Assembly: GCA_022376465.1 (NCBI GenBank)
Contig: JACDTU010000003.1
Coordinates: 248,001 to 312,000 of the forward strand
DNA from: Cubamyces lactineus
Taxonomy: Eukaryota; Basidiomycota; Agaricomycetes; Polyporales; Polyporaceae
Length of the DNA stretch: 64,000 bases
Reading direction: 5' to 3'
Shown: positions 23,880 through 34,392 of the stretch, piece by piece
How positions within the stretch are numbered: the first letter of the stretch is position 1
Layout of the letters: every line of letters begins with the position of its first letter
The notes under the pieces: model-generated
Seen by the model: only the letters and a program-made list of their open reading frames with translations
Databases searched by the model: none
What the model was told of the DNA's origin: nothing
Position numbers and translations under genes: made by a program

Positions 23880-24208
23880 TGTTACTATATGCACAATGTG
23901 TGGGTTAGATGGCTGCAGGTAATAGACGGCAGATCTCAAGTAAGTGCTAGGTCCTGCTCACAGATTGGTCGTGGGAGTATGTGCGCGCCCGATTGCGATC
24001 GTACGAATCGCAACACTCGCCCACGTGGCTTTGCCCAGCATGCTGTATGACATCATCGGTACGACACACTGGAGTAGCTGCACGGTCCCACTTTGAGAGG
24101 GCCATTGGTGGCTCAGCGAGTGTACTTAAGCCAGCTATTGCTCGTGTACGCGTGCTACAACCATACTCTCAGAGCCTACCAAACACCAGACCAGCCCTCG
24201 TCCTCACA
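23880..24208. other. Divergent promoter between reductase and small hydrophilic protein
   Basis: 329 bp between two divergently read genes. It probably holds both promoters; no clear TATA box or other element could be singled out. Confidence 0.4.
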
Positions 24209-24540
24209 ATGTCTTCAGCCGGAAAGTCGTTCGGAACACAGTCGCCTCCTCTCGAGGCTACCGGAGAGGAACAGCCTATGGGTGTGTCTTCTGTTGACGG
24301 CGGCAAGCCTAAGGCAGTACCAGATTCGCAGCAGAGGCAAGGTGAGTGGATCCTCGATTGCTTTGTAAATGTGAGGCATTGAAGGCTCATCGTGCTACAG
24401 GTTACTTTAAGGATGACGGCAAGCATGCCGCGGGCGGGCGGACGGAGTCCACGGAGCAGGTGAGATCATCAATCAACATGGTTGGTTCTGCTAAACTCAA
24501 TCAATATGACTAGAAGGCAGAGAAGACCAAGCAGGATTAG
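24209..24540 (+). CDS. Small hydrophilic protein of unknown function, 72 aa
   Basis: Three exons (24209-24341, 24401-24459, 24514-24540) join in phase. The product starts MSSAGKSFGTQSPPLEATGE, continues through GYFKDDGKHAAGGRTESTEQ and ends KAEKTKQD. It is rich in Gly, Lys, Glu, Gln and Ser, has no cysteine and no hydrophobic stretch longer than a few residues, and so is probably disordered and cytosolic. In composition it resembles hydrophilin or stress-induced small proteins, but no domain is recognised and the function is unknown. Support for coding comes from three good donor/acceptor pairs (GTGAGT/CTACAG and GTGAGA/ACTAG) that connect short open segments, and from the ATG placed shortly after a leader with no upstream ATG in that frame. 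Confidence 0.6.
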
Positions 24541-25443
24541 ACCGACCGCCTGTTTAGTTCGTGGAAATGGCCTTGGAATCATGTATCATATCCACCCGTG
24601 TACCTGTAGAACATCGAGATTCCTTGCCATAGGCAATATTGCCTGCACCGCGGGGTTGACGTGAACAACACTTAGCTGGTGCAGGTGACGATCCAACGAG
24701 TCGCGCATTCCGCATCAGCCTCTATCGTATAGTGCATATCATCACTTACCATCGAATTCTAATGTCAATGGATGTTGAACGCCAACTACTGAGCAAGTCG
24801 AGTTACGGTCCCGGGGCCGAGCACCGGCGGGTCGGCGGAGACGCGCTCGTCGGGCGACTGTCGCGCGTTGCTCGTCGCGATCACAAACTACGTTTCGCGG
24901 TCTCATCCCTGAGTCGCGTAGCAGCAGCCTCGCCCCATTCCTCGGTGGCAGAACAAGACACGCTTGCTGCTTGCGCCCAAGAGCACAAGCATACGCAGCG
25001 AGCAGACATCCTTCGTGAGCCGTCAGACTGTCAACTGTACCGTTCGCAATTTCACCAGGGCTGATTGAGGCGCTGCGTTTTATGTTGTCTATCAGACTTT
25101 ATTTTGTCCCGTTCCTCGCGATGCCGGCGGGACCCCATGTTCACGCTTGTTCACGACGCCGTGGTTGCACTAAAGCAGTTAGACTGGCCCCTGGCTCGAG
25201 GACCCGAGTGTGCGGAGCCGCTTTTAGATCGATCCGTAAACAATACCTCAAAGTCAGACACTCATCCATGCCGTCCCCGCGCGCTCCGCCCATGATCCCA
25301 GCCCTGAGCTGAAGGCATCCTCTCCTTCACTACGACCTCCTCCTGTTGCCTCCCAATCTCTACTGCCACTACCCCACTACCATCTATCGTTGCCCAGAGG
25401 CCCATACATATCACCCATCCAAACCAGCTGAGCATTGCTAGTA
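24541..25443. other. Intergenic, UDP-glycosyltransferase promoter side
   Basis: Nothing recognisable. Short open frames only. The 120 bp before the glycosyltransferase ATG are CT-rich, as in many fungal leaders. Confidence 0.45.
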
Positions 25444-27919
25444 ATGACCGCCCCCAAGGCCCCCCAGATGGGCCACCTTGTCCTGTTGGCAAACGCGCCT
25501 TGGAGTAAGCACCGATATCCAGTCTCAGGAACACAGCTTTTTGAGCGCATCCGCTGAATTCCCTCACCTCGCACGCACAGCGGACACAAAGCAGCTATGC
25601 ATATTCGCTACCCGCGTCGTGAAGCTCGCACATCGGCCGGTGACGGTCACCCTGTTCACGAACGAGGCGTTCTTGGACCGCGCGAGACGCGAGGTGTCCA
25701 GCGAACTCGCCCAGGATGCGTCACGCGCTAGCAATGTCAGGTATTACCCCCACCCCTCTCATATCCTCGCTACCTAGTTCATAGGCTCAATACTCGTCCT
25801 TGCCTTGTAGGATAATTGTGCTGCCTGCAGACAGGCACCAGCACTTCGTCGACCCGACCTTCGAAGCCGCCCTCGAAAAAGTCTACCGCCAGCTCGTCGC
25901 AGGGGAGATCATCCGGTGCGCCGCGACCGGCGACGAGCACGGCCCGCTTCCCGTCCCACACGCCATCATCACGCCTGTAAGTGCTCGTTCTCCTCTCTGC
26001 CCCGTTATTCGTCTCTGCGCACGAGCTCAGTCCGGCTCACGCCAGAAGAACTCCACGCTGGAAGCCCTGGTGCGGCTGCGCGCCGCGTCCAGCGCTCACC
26101 CGAACGCAAACGCGAAGAACGTGAAGCTGTTCGCGTGGTGCTCGCGCGTGCCCGCGACGCTCTTCTTCTTCCACAGCCCGGCAGAGCGCGGCGGGATAGG
26201 GGATATACGCAAGAGAGTCAAGGAGGAGGCGGCTAGGAGACGGGCGCCGGAGGAGGAGGTCTGCGAGGAGGTCAGTATGCGCGCGCGCGCGTTCTCCTTT
26301 GGTTCTTTCTGGGCGCGAGGCTGATGGGATGTTGTGTGGGATATGGGCAGACTATCGCGTTCTTGGACAGCACGTTGATCCGCGTGCCCGGCTACGAGCC
26401 TATCTACAACCACGAGATCCAACCACAAGAGGTGAGTGGCTTTCGGGTGCTGCTCGCGAAATGGCTCTGATAGCCACTTGCAGCTGAATCACCACGGGAA
26501 CCTAGGGCTCGAATGGCTCACTATCAACGAGTGCGTTCCTTCCACCTGTATGCTGATCCGCTCGCTCACAAGCCCACCTTTCGCACCTCACCCAACTGCC
26601 TCGACGCACACACACGCACACGCACAAACGCCCGTACGAACGATACAGCATGTTCACAACATGCGACGGCGTGCTGCTCTCCACGCCCGAGTGCTACGAC
26701 GCGCTCTCCATCATCGGCGCGCGCGCATGGATGGCGGAGACGGCGCGCGGGCTCTACGCCGTCGGACCCACGCTCTCCGCGGGCGCGTACGCGGTCGAGA
26801 ACGAGCTGATGCAGGCGGACCGCGGGACGGAGGTGCGCGATTTTGTGAGCAGGGTGTTGAAGAGCCATGGGCCGAGGTCGCTCCTCTACGTACGTCCCCG
26901 CTCCCCGTTCCTACCTTCCTACCTACTCTGAGGCGTGGATTTGGTGATATGCGCGAGTGCTGACGATGACGCATGTCGTAGATCTCGCTCGGGCAGTGGA
27001 TGTGGCCGAAGGACCCGGAGAAGATGTGGACGCTGCTCGACGTCGTGATGGAGCTCCGCATCCCTTTCGTACGTCTTCCTTTCACTACCCCATATCGCCA
27101 CAAAATAGAATCGTATGGTTCGCTGACCTCAGGGTGATATGTAGATTTTGAGCCACGCGTCCGGGTTCGCGCGCATCCCGGACGAGGTACAGGAGAAGGT
27201 CGACCGGTACCAGCTCGGCCTGCTCTCGTCGTGGTGCCCGCAGCAGATGATCCTTAACCACCCCGTACGTGTCCGGCTCGACGCCGTGAGGCTCGTGCTG
27301 ACTCCCACATCCTCACAGGTAACAGCCTGGTTCCTCACACATTGCGGCCAGTGCAGCGTGATGGAGGCCATCTCCGCTGGCGTGCCCATGTACGTCCCCC
27401 TTCGCGCACCTCCATCTCTAACCCCTACTCACATCACCACGCACCACGCACCCCCATCCACTCACCGCCACCTCCCACCTCAGGATCTGCTGGCCATTCG
27501 CAGGCGACGGCGCCCTGAACGCGATCCACCTCACCGACACGCTCAAATGCGCATACGAGCTGCTCGAAGTGCGCTCCGGGCACGGCCTCGGGCGCATCTA
27601 CCGCACCGGCGCGCGCGCCTCCGGCTCGCCCGCCGCGCTCCGCGCCGAGGCGCGCGACGTGCTCGCGAAGGCGTTCGGGGAGGACGGCGCGCGAAAGCGG
27701 GAGAACGTGGCCAAGGTGCAGGCGCGCTTCGCGATGGTGTGGAGGGAGGTGCCGGGAGGGAAGGGGAAGGGTATCAAGGGGAAGGGAAAGGGGAGAGAGG
27801 GGGAGGGGGAGGGGGAGAGGAGGTGGGAGGGCCCGTTGAGTGGGCTCGAGCCTGGGGCGGAGGAGGGCCAGTCGGTGAGGGAGATGGAGAGGTTCTTGGC
27901 GGAAGTTGGTCTCCAGTGA
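25444..27919 (+). CDS. UDP-glycosyltransferase, GT1 family
   Basis: Eleven exons, first 25444-25504 and last about 27484-27919. The N-terminus MGHLVLLANAPWTDTKQL holds the acceptor-side beta-alpha start, although the usual HxRP-type segment is reduced. Middle parts include VPHAIITP, KLFAWCSRVPATLFFF and the exon starting FTTCDGVLLSTPECYD. The donor-binding region is clear: SLLYISLGQWMWP, LSSWCPQQMILNHPVTAWFL, then THCGQCSVMEAISAGVPMIC and WPFAGDGALNA. The usual HCGWNS box of plant enzymes appears here as HCGQCS, a form known in fungal members. Such enzymes transfer sugar from UDP-sugars to small molecules or lipids; the acceptor cannot be read from sequence. No signal peptide is seen. A Gly/Lys/Glu-rich low-complexity stretch (coding about 27755-27825) is inserted near the C-terminus. 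Tail-to-tail with the GH28 gene. Confidence 0.9.
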
Positions 27920-28450
27920 TCTGGCGGCACGTCTTTCCTTGGGGAGCACTTCAGTGGAGGTGCGCGGTATTTGCATCATCCCGGATACAGGGTTCGGATT
28001 TACTGGATGACGGGGAAGGTCAGTTTCGTTCGTGTTTGATCTCGTTGGATGTTGGAGGAGTTATTGGGTACGCTAATCGCGCTTGCATTCGTCTGATCAT
28101 ATATAGATAACTAACTAGTAGTACTAGTAGTCCCTTCGTACATCCGCACATACTTATAACTGCAATCTATGACCATCTTAATGCGAACATTGCTTCTTTA
28201 GGTGCAAGTAGTGCAGAGCCACCCAATCAGGTGCCCATATACAAGCGTCCACAAGCGAAGGATTGCGCTGGTGTGGCGAACTGAGAGCAGTGTACATCAA
28301 CCACTACCGCAACGCTGTACGGCTTTTGAAAGAATCAGATCGTCGTTGCATCGGTACGCCAAGTAATATACAGTAATATTCAAGCAATGTTTGCAGTAAG
28401 TACCAGTATACGGCCCCCTTCAAGCCCTTCCAGCGCGTATCTCACATCGT
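27920..28450. other. Intergenic between convergent genes
   Basis: 3' flanks of the glycosyltransferase (+) and the polygalacturonase (-). A short ACTAGTAGT repeat lies near 28114-28131. No gene seen. Confidence 0.5.
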
Positions 28451-30632
28451 CTACGGCGCCGTGCAATTGAAGTCGAGCTAGAAGCGCAACACAACGAATC
28501 AGTCGTCAGCCACTTCCTATCTCAACGCACTGCACGTCCCCCAAGCCCAAGGTTCCACACGGTACCCCTGGACCCTGGGGTCGAGAACAGCAGCAAGCCA
28601 CGACAATGCAATTATGACGCACCTGCGCCGTGCTGGCGATGTTCTTGCATATGTACACCGCGGTGCCGTTGGGGGAGGAGAGGTGGGTGCCCTTGGCGGT
28701 GATGTCCCTGCACACGTCGGAGCATTCCATGTCGACGACGACCCCGCCGTTCACGCCCGCGGAGGTGCCGTGCACGTTGATGTCTGCGCAGCAAGGTAGG
28801 CGAAAGGCGGATGGTAATCAGCATTCGACCGGAGCAGAGCGTGTGATAGGGAGACTGGAAGAGAGGCGTACAGTGGACGTCGGAGATGTTGACGTTGCTC
28901 GGGTATTGCGCGCATACGTCTGCGTCCGTCGAGTAGCACTGTCAAAGGCGGCAGCAGTGGTGGCGCACTGTGAGAAATGCACGTGCATGAAGGACCCGGG
29001 TTATGGCACCCACCTGGTTGATGAGAACGGGATTCTCCACGTTCTCGACTAAACGACCAGCCTTCGTCAGAGGGATCGTTCGTACCAGGGTATTTTACGC
29101 AGAGAGCACTTGCCGTGGAAGTCCTTGAACGTGATATTCTTCACGTATCCCGAACCGCCGCCGACCGTGCTGTCTGTGTCATAATCAGTATCGTAGGACA
29201 AATGTGCATTGACATCGGTAGTACGCACTCGGGCTCGGGTTACCGCCGAAGACCTTGATGCGGGCACCGTTCTGGGCATTGAGCATCGTGATGTTCGTGA
29301 CGGAGACGTTCGCGACGATATCCGTCTCTCCGGCGTACTGTCACGCTGTTAGTTCTGGAGAATCCGGGGGGGGGGGGGGTCAGGAAGGAATCGCGTACCT
29401 GCCCAAGGCTACCAACGGAGATGCCGTGCGAGCCGTTGCACCACATGTTGGCAACGACTATGTTGGTGCTGTTCGGCTTAAATGCTGTAATTCCGTGAGA
29501 ACGTGAGGAACCTGTACAAGCAGGATGAGTCTACGTACAGACACAGTCATCGTCGTTATCCACCACCGAGTCACGGACAGTGACGTGCGACGAGCGGTAG
29601 ATATCCCATCCGTCTGTGAAGGTATCCCGGATTAATTCAACGAAAATTTCCAGTTGAGAGATCAGAGACAACTCGCCAGAGTTCGCTGTGGGGCTGCTGG
29701 AGTATGACACCGAGCGGATGCTAGAGATATCGAGTTAATATGCCGCTGCATCTCGAGAAGCATACGTATGTACTTGATATTCTTGTAGGTGACATTATTG
29801 CTCTGGTACACGAACTTTGTGGAAGTGACATCGTGAACACCAATCTCTTCGGCAAGTACGATGTATTGGACTTACGTTGTTCTGCGTTTTCCTTCAGCAT
29901 GTTTAGTATAGCAAGAAATAGGGATGCACCTACCCAGAAGGGTGAACCAATCTCATGGATGTTTTCGACGACGACATTAGTCGCGTTACCAACGGTGAGA
30001 GGAATGGGTCGAGCGAATGTGGTAGACGAGCCTCCAGCCGTGCCAGAGTTCTATATGGAAGGGTAATCAGCACCGGTAGCCGAGGGTAGCTGATACTTTT
30101 CAACGTACGTGAGTGTTGTTCAAGGTGTCCCACCAGACTTGGCCGTTCCCGTCGATGGTGCCACCGCCGTACATGTGAATGTTATTACCAGACAAGAACC
30201 AGAATGTCGTGCTGTGGGTCCCTTGAGCGAGGGACCAGTCTCAACAGTCGGAATGAACTTACGCGTTTTGATAGACGAGGTACAAGCTCTGAGGGGACCA
30301 TTTGGCGATGTCCGGTGTGTATTGGACTAGGAACAAGCGAAAGCATGAGCGACGGTTGTCTAAACGGGGGTTGCCTGAAACTTACCTGTCCCGCTCAACT
30401 CGATCTCGACGTTATCGAGGTTCTCAGTGAGGAGAAGAGTATCGACGACGTAGTACTTGTCAAGGACAATCTTGGAGTTGTGCGAGCACTTCTTGAAGAC
30501 TGAGTTGATGGTGGGACCGTCGTCTTGGCCAGCACCCTTCGCCGGCACCTCGCACGTCTTGCGCGTGTTGTGGGTGTTGTGCGCGAGGCTGATTGCAGCC
30601 AAAGACGCGAACGCGAAGAACTTGGCAAGCAT
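28451..30632 (-). CDS. Secreted exopolygalacturonase-like GH28 enzyme
   Basis: About 14 exons from the ATG at 30632-30630 to the TAG at 28453-28451; the last exon encodes LDFNCTAP. The start [20 protein letters not shown] is a signal peptide. All four GH28 catalytic motifs are present after splicing: NSDGWDIY (equivalent of NTDG), DNDDDCVSFKPN (the Asp pair), [12 protein letters not shown] (the His) and GARIKVFGG (RIK). [10 protein letters not shown] also fits the exo-acting subgroup. The protein should fold as a right-handed beta helix and release galacturonic acid from pectin outside the cell. Several N-glycosylation sequons are visible (NAT, NNT, NVS, NIT). The intron before GWDIY (29676-29614) uses a GC donor, and another intron contains a run of 14 Gs on the + strand. 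A TATA-like element on the minus strand lies about 95 bp upstream of the ATG. Confidence 0.93.
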
Positions 30633-31068
30633 GTCGTTCAGGTCTTAGAATGGGGCGAAACTTCGAGGAAAGTGGGACACCGCGATGCGCGACGACAGCG
30701 CAGCCGTGCTCGGCGACCTCGACATTTTATGCGCACAAAAAACTCGGCAAGCGATGGTCATGAGAACGGAGAGCGGGGATATGGACGTTGTTGGCGGACC
30801 GGTGCAAGACAGCGGGAGCGTAGCCGTGGCGGGTCAGGAGGACCGCCATCGCGTCCAATTCGACGCGTTCATAGGCGCGTCATAGTCACGTGCAGCCTCT
30901 CCCCTTCTAGTACCCCCTGCCACCCTGGGATGCACACCCCGGACACTGCTGCGAGCAAGATCGAACGGTGCCGTAACTGCCAGTAGACAGTTCCATCGTT
31001 CAAGCCACCACCCACCACCTTACTCTCTCTTCCACCTTTCGCACGTCGGCATCCTCAGCTCGGTGACC
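30633..31068. promoter_or_regulatory. Divergent promoter between GH28 and LSM8
   Basis: 436 bp separate the two start codons. A TATA-like CATAAAATG on the minus strand (about 30720-30732) points toward the GH28 gene. The LSM8 side is TATA-poor and CT-rich (31005-31045), as usual for housekeeping genes. The assignment is inference from position. Confidence 0.4.
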
Positions 31069-31689
31069 ATGGCTGGTCTCCAAAGCTATGTCGACCGTAA
31101 GTTTTCGACGCTCAAGCCGTGTTGTTCGTCTCAACTCACCCTCGCATCGATCCCTAGACCGCGTCCTTCTCATCCTGCAGGACGGCCGAGCGATTGTGGT
31201 GCGCACTCTTCGCTCTTAGCCTGTTTCACAGCCCTGATCTAGCGTGTTCTCTCCTATCCTCCGTGGTCATGCTCCCGACGCGTAACTCCACACGCGGCAC
31301 CTGCACGCGCCCCCGTACCTACCCCGGACCGCTTCCTCTCCGCCACCAGGGCATGATGGCGGGCTACGACCAAAAGTCTAACGTCGTCCTCTCAGACAGC
31401 AAGGAACGCGTGTATAGCATGGACGAAGGCGTCGAGGAGATACCCCTGGGCCTCTACCTCGTTAAGGGTGATCAGATGTGCGTCTCTCTCTCTTCGCCTT
31501 TTTGGCATCCCCTTGCTCTATACCTTGCATCATCTCCTCGCCCACCAATACCCACTCTCTTGTACGCAATCTCTTGCTGACAGCGGCGCATGTGCCAGTG
31601 TGTTGATAGGAGAGCTGGACGAGGCTGCCGACAAAGCCGTCGACCTGTCAACCATCCGCGCCGAGCCTCTACCGCCGATCCGCTATTGA
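31069..31689 (+). CDS. LSM8: U6 snRNA-associated Sm-like protein LSM8
   Basis: Four exons (31069-31096, 31158-31198, 31350-31477, 31599-31689) give 95 aa, the normal LSM8 length. The Sm1 motif is built across exons 1-3: MAGLQSYVDHRVLLILQDGR, then AIVGMMAGYDQKSNVVLSDS. The Sm2 motif is GLYLVKGDQIVLIGELDE, made by joining exons 3 and 4 at AT|T. The C-terminal DLSTIRAEPLPPIRY is typical of LSM8 and separates it from LSM1. In the family LSM8 completes the nuclear LSM2-8 ring that binds the 3' U-tract of U6 snRNA for splicing. Exon 1 is only 28 nt. There are no odd features, and the head-to-head GH28 gene is functionally unrelated. Confidence 0.95.
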
Positions 31690-32132
31690 ACCTCCATCGA
31701 CGTCATACGGACATTGCCTACGACGGGCCTCGCGAACGTGCCAATGCGAGCGGACCGCTGCGTCTCGTATACGGGCAAGCAAGGAGCGTGCTGCGCCGAC
31801 CAAATCGCAGCAGATGAAGCGCTGCATCACCTTCGTGGGCTGAGTTCAGCGCCCGAGTTACGCGGGTCCACGGGTGGCCCGCCCGTACCTGTCCTATCGA
31901 CGCTGGGCAGTACTTCCCTGGGTTTTGTCTTCGAAAAGAGTGGACCATGGGAGCGTTTTCAGCAGCTCTCAACCCTGTACCCCGCTAGATCAGGAGCAAT
32001 TGAAGCGCGAGATTCAGGAGAAATTGCGGTTGCGTCTGACTTTGAATGCCTAACGTCTTGCACGCCTCTCTGATCGTCCGAAGAACTGGTTGAAATTCAC
32101 GAAGCACGAACGCTTCGTAGCAATTCTGTCAT
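31690..32132. other. Intergenic
   Basis: No supported gene between the LSM8 stop and the 3' end of the small secreted protein gene. Open frames here lack domains. Confidence 0.45.
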
Positions 32133-32564
32133 CTAATAACTGATAGTACAACTTGCAGACTTCTTCCCATGATACTCGCAATCCCCATTACATCTGCATC
32201 GCTCAGCAATGCTAGTCTCTACAGCGCGGAGCCGAAAACGCTCACTCAGACAAACCTGACAATTACGGTATATGCAATCAGCCCGAGGTCTTTCGACGGC
32301 AGATACAAGATCAAGCACGTACTGGGGGCGCTCGCCGATATCGCAAGAGTGGCGGTAGGCCCGACCCGCTCGTGTGCATGGTGGGCGAAAAGCCGACCGG
32401 TATGGGACGCTGAATCAAGTGGGAAACAAAGTGAGCACAACATTCTGTAGTCAGATATGCGGAGGCGTACCTTGACTACTGGCGTCAGCTGGAAGGCCTA
32501 GGACTAAGCACGGGTAGCTGAAGCTCAGAACGAGCAGAATGCATGCAGGGGAGAAGAATCGCAT
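32133..32564 (-). CDS. Small secreted cysteine-rich protein (predicted)
   Basis: The ATG at 32564-32562 opens a clear signal peptide, MRFFSPACILLVLSFSYPCL, followed by VLGLPADASSQ. Exon 1 ends at 32471 before GTACGC, and exon 2 begins ASHTGRLFAHHAHERVG. The preferred model then skips to an acceptor near 32230, giving a last exon that starts KTSIAERCRCNGDCEYHGKK and ends SASCTISY with the TAG at 32135-32133. The mature peptide would be about 60-65 aa, with four cysteines in the last exon (CRC, DC, SC). No family is recognised. The signal peptide and first intron are well supported; the second intron is less certain because a nearer acceptor leads to a stop. It lies about 700 bp from a truncated UstYa ORF and 1.8 kb from a complete UstYa gene. 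It could be an effector-like peptide or a processed-peptide precursor; neither is shown. Confidence 0.55.
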
Positions 32565-33262
32565 GGCGGAGTGTGCGTAGACGGTCCAATGTGCTTCGGC
32601 GGTGCGGTGAGTATCGACATTCCCGGGTGTTTTTATAGCCTCACGAGCGGTGTCTTTCAACACAAGGTGGTAACGTTAGGCGGTCCGGCTGCAATGTCAC
32701 AATCTGCACTCTATCGTACGACCGAGTTGGCGGATGGAGATGGGGCTGCAGGCGAACGAGCACTCAGCTCGCTGCTGATCGCCTCGTTCCCGCAGGATCC
32801 GCCGCGGTGCATCGTGGTCGTGGAGAGCAGTCGTCTTTTGACAGGGCATCGTGTGGACTGAGTGCGGACGGCAGCGTCGCGCTCGCGGGACGTCTGCGCG
32901 GACGTCCTATATGCGCCTCGTGTGCGCCTTCTACGCCTGTACGCGTCAGCGGCGGCTGCCTCTTTCGTGCGAAGTAGGATGCCCGTTCTTCCAGCAGGAC
33001 ATGACGATTGACAAATGTCGTGTTAAATAAGACGGACAAGGTCGCAATCCCTTCCAGATGACGTGCATTCGAGCTGCACCGGGTTCCAGCCAACCACTAT
33101 ATCGTGCACTGACATTACATAGCAACACTCTTGGTACCATATAATTGCACCGCCACCGCCTCATGTTCTGCTCACAAGACGTTCGACAACTTCTGAACCC
33201 GCCACTTTCTCATTCCGCCACACACCCGCCCGACTGCATACCGTCTAGCGACTGGATGAATC
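32565..33262. other. Intergenic
   Basis: Presumed promoter of the secreted peptide gene plus the 3' flank of the truncated UstYa ORF. I looked here, on the minus strand, for a second exon of the UstYa ORF with an HxxHC motif and found none. Confidence 0.45.
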
Positions 33263-33589
33263 CTATCTCATTAGCCCAAACAGGGTGTCCGGCCGCGGAA
33301 GTGAGCGCGTGTCGAGGGCGGCTGCCTCAAGGCGCAGCGTGAGGTCGCTGACGAGCGTCCTGAGTGTGGCGGCTGCGAAGGCTAGAACGAGGGTGTTCGC
33401 GACGAGAAGGATGGCGACGCAGGCTATCCACCGTCCGGAGATCGTGTCTGTCGTTGGGTGCGTCGTGCCGATGATGTGAGCATTCGGGGACCCGCTGTCG
33501 GGATATCTGACTCGGATGTGCTCTTTGATAGCGCCGGGCTCATCTTGGGGGAGTGGGACGTAACGCCTGGGCGAGGGCATAGTGGACAT
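33263..33589 (-). CDS. Truncated UstYa-like (DUF3328) ORF
   Basis: A single open frame of 108 aa from the ATG at 33589-33587. It begins MSTMPSPRRYVPLPQDEPGA, has one transmembrane helix (WIACVAILLVANTLVLAFAA), then a stalk ending RSLPRPDTLFGLMR and a TAG. The N-terminal cytosolic tail, single anchor and LPRPD-type motif are the first third of UstYa-family proteins. The catalytic-type region with two HxxHC-like motifs is absent, and no downstream exon on this strand supplies it. It is therefore either a pseudogene fragment or a short membrane-stalk protein. The frame is intact, with no internal stops. A full family member lies 800 bp away on the opposite strand, so this may be the remnant of an inverted duplication. 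Confidence 0.6.
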   Translation of the reverse strand: MSTMPSPRRYVPLPQDEPGAIKEHIRVRYPDSGSPNAHIIGTTHPTTDTISGRWIACVAILLVANTLVLAFAAATLRTLVSDLTLRLEAAALDTRSLPRPDTLFGLMR

Positions 33590-34392
33590 GCTGGAGCTAT
33601 GTGTATGATATGTTGTCGGTACGTCAGTGACGCAACGCAAATAAGTGAGTTACTCACAAAGATTCAGGTGAAACGACGCTGCGGGCGACTCGACAGCAAG
33701 AGATCTGGCTGTCCATTTATGCCTCGAGGACGGCGGGCAACATAAGCTTTACCGCAGCGCGGTTGGCCGAATCTGTCGCTGATTCGAGCTATGTCGGCAT
33801 CATCAATTTATCGACCGATGCTCTGACGTTGTTCGAACTTGACGAAATTTATGGGTGGGTTGAGCCTCTAGCGCAAGACCACGAGGTACATGGCATACTG
33901 TCCGTGTGCAGGTTCGCATCATCTACATAGTCCGCAACCTTGAGGTGCGGTGTGATCCCTTTTGTGGAGAGTTTTGAGATCCTGATTCCAAACTCGGTGT
34001 TATTGTATCCAGGTAGTCTCGTATTGGACATGTCTGGCTTTACAGCACACGAGATTTACAGCACACGAGACTGCGTCCACCTGGTGGCGCATAGTCATCG
34101 CGATTTGGGTTGCAAGCTCGGCATGTGACACCACCTTGTGTATATTCGACTCAAGTACAGCTGGACGTTTGATCACCGGGAGCAATGGCACCTTCAGGCA
34201 GCATACTACCCGGGCTGGACGCCATCTCAGTACTCGTGTACAATAAGATGCGACGCACCGCGTGGTGGGTACTTGAACAAATTCTGAAGGCCAAAACTCG
34301 GCTAGTCGTATGTCCTGAGCACATCGTTCCAAGCAGGAGGCCAGTCTCATCTACAGCTGCCCCAGCCCCTGCGTAACGCTGAGACACAACCC
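33590..34392. promoter_or_regulatory. Divergent region between two UstYa-like ORFs
   Basis: 803 bp between divergent starts. Contains the direct repeat TTTACAGCACACGAGA / ATTTACAGCACACGAGA at about 34039-34070. Probably includes both promoters; no gene is supported. Confidence 0.4.
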
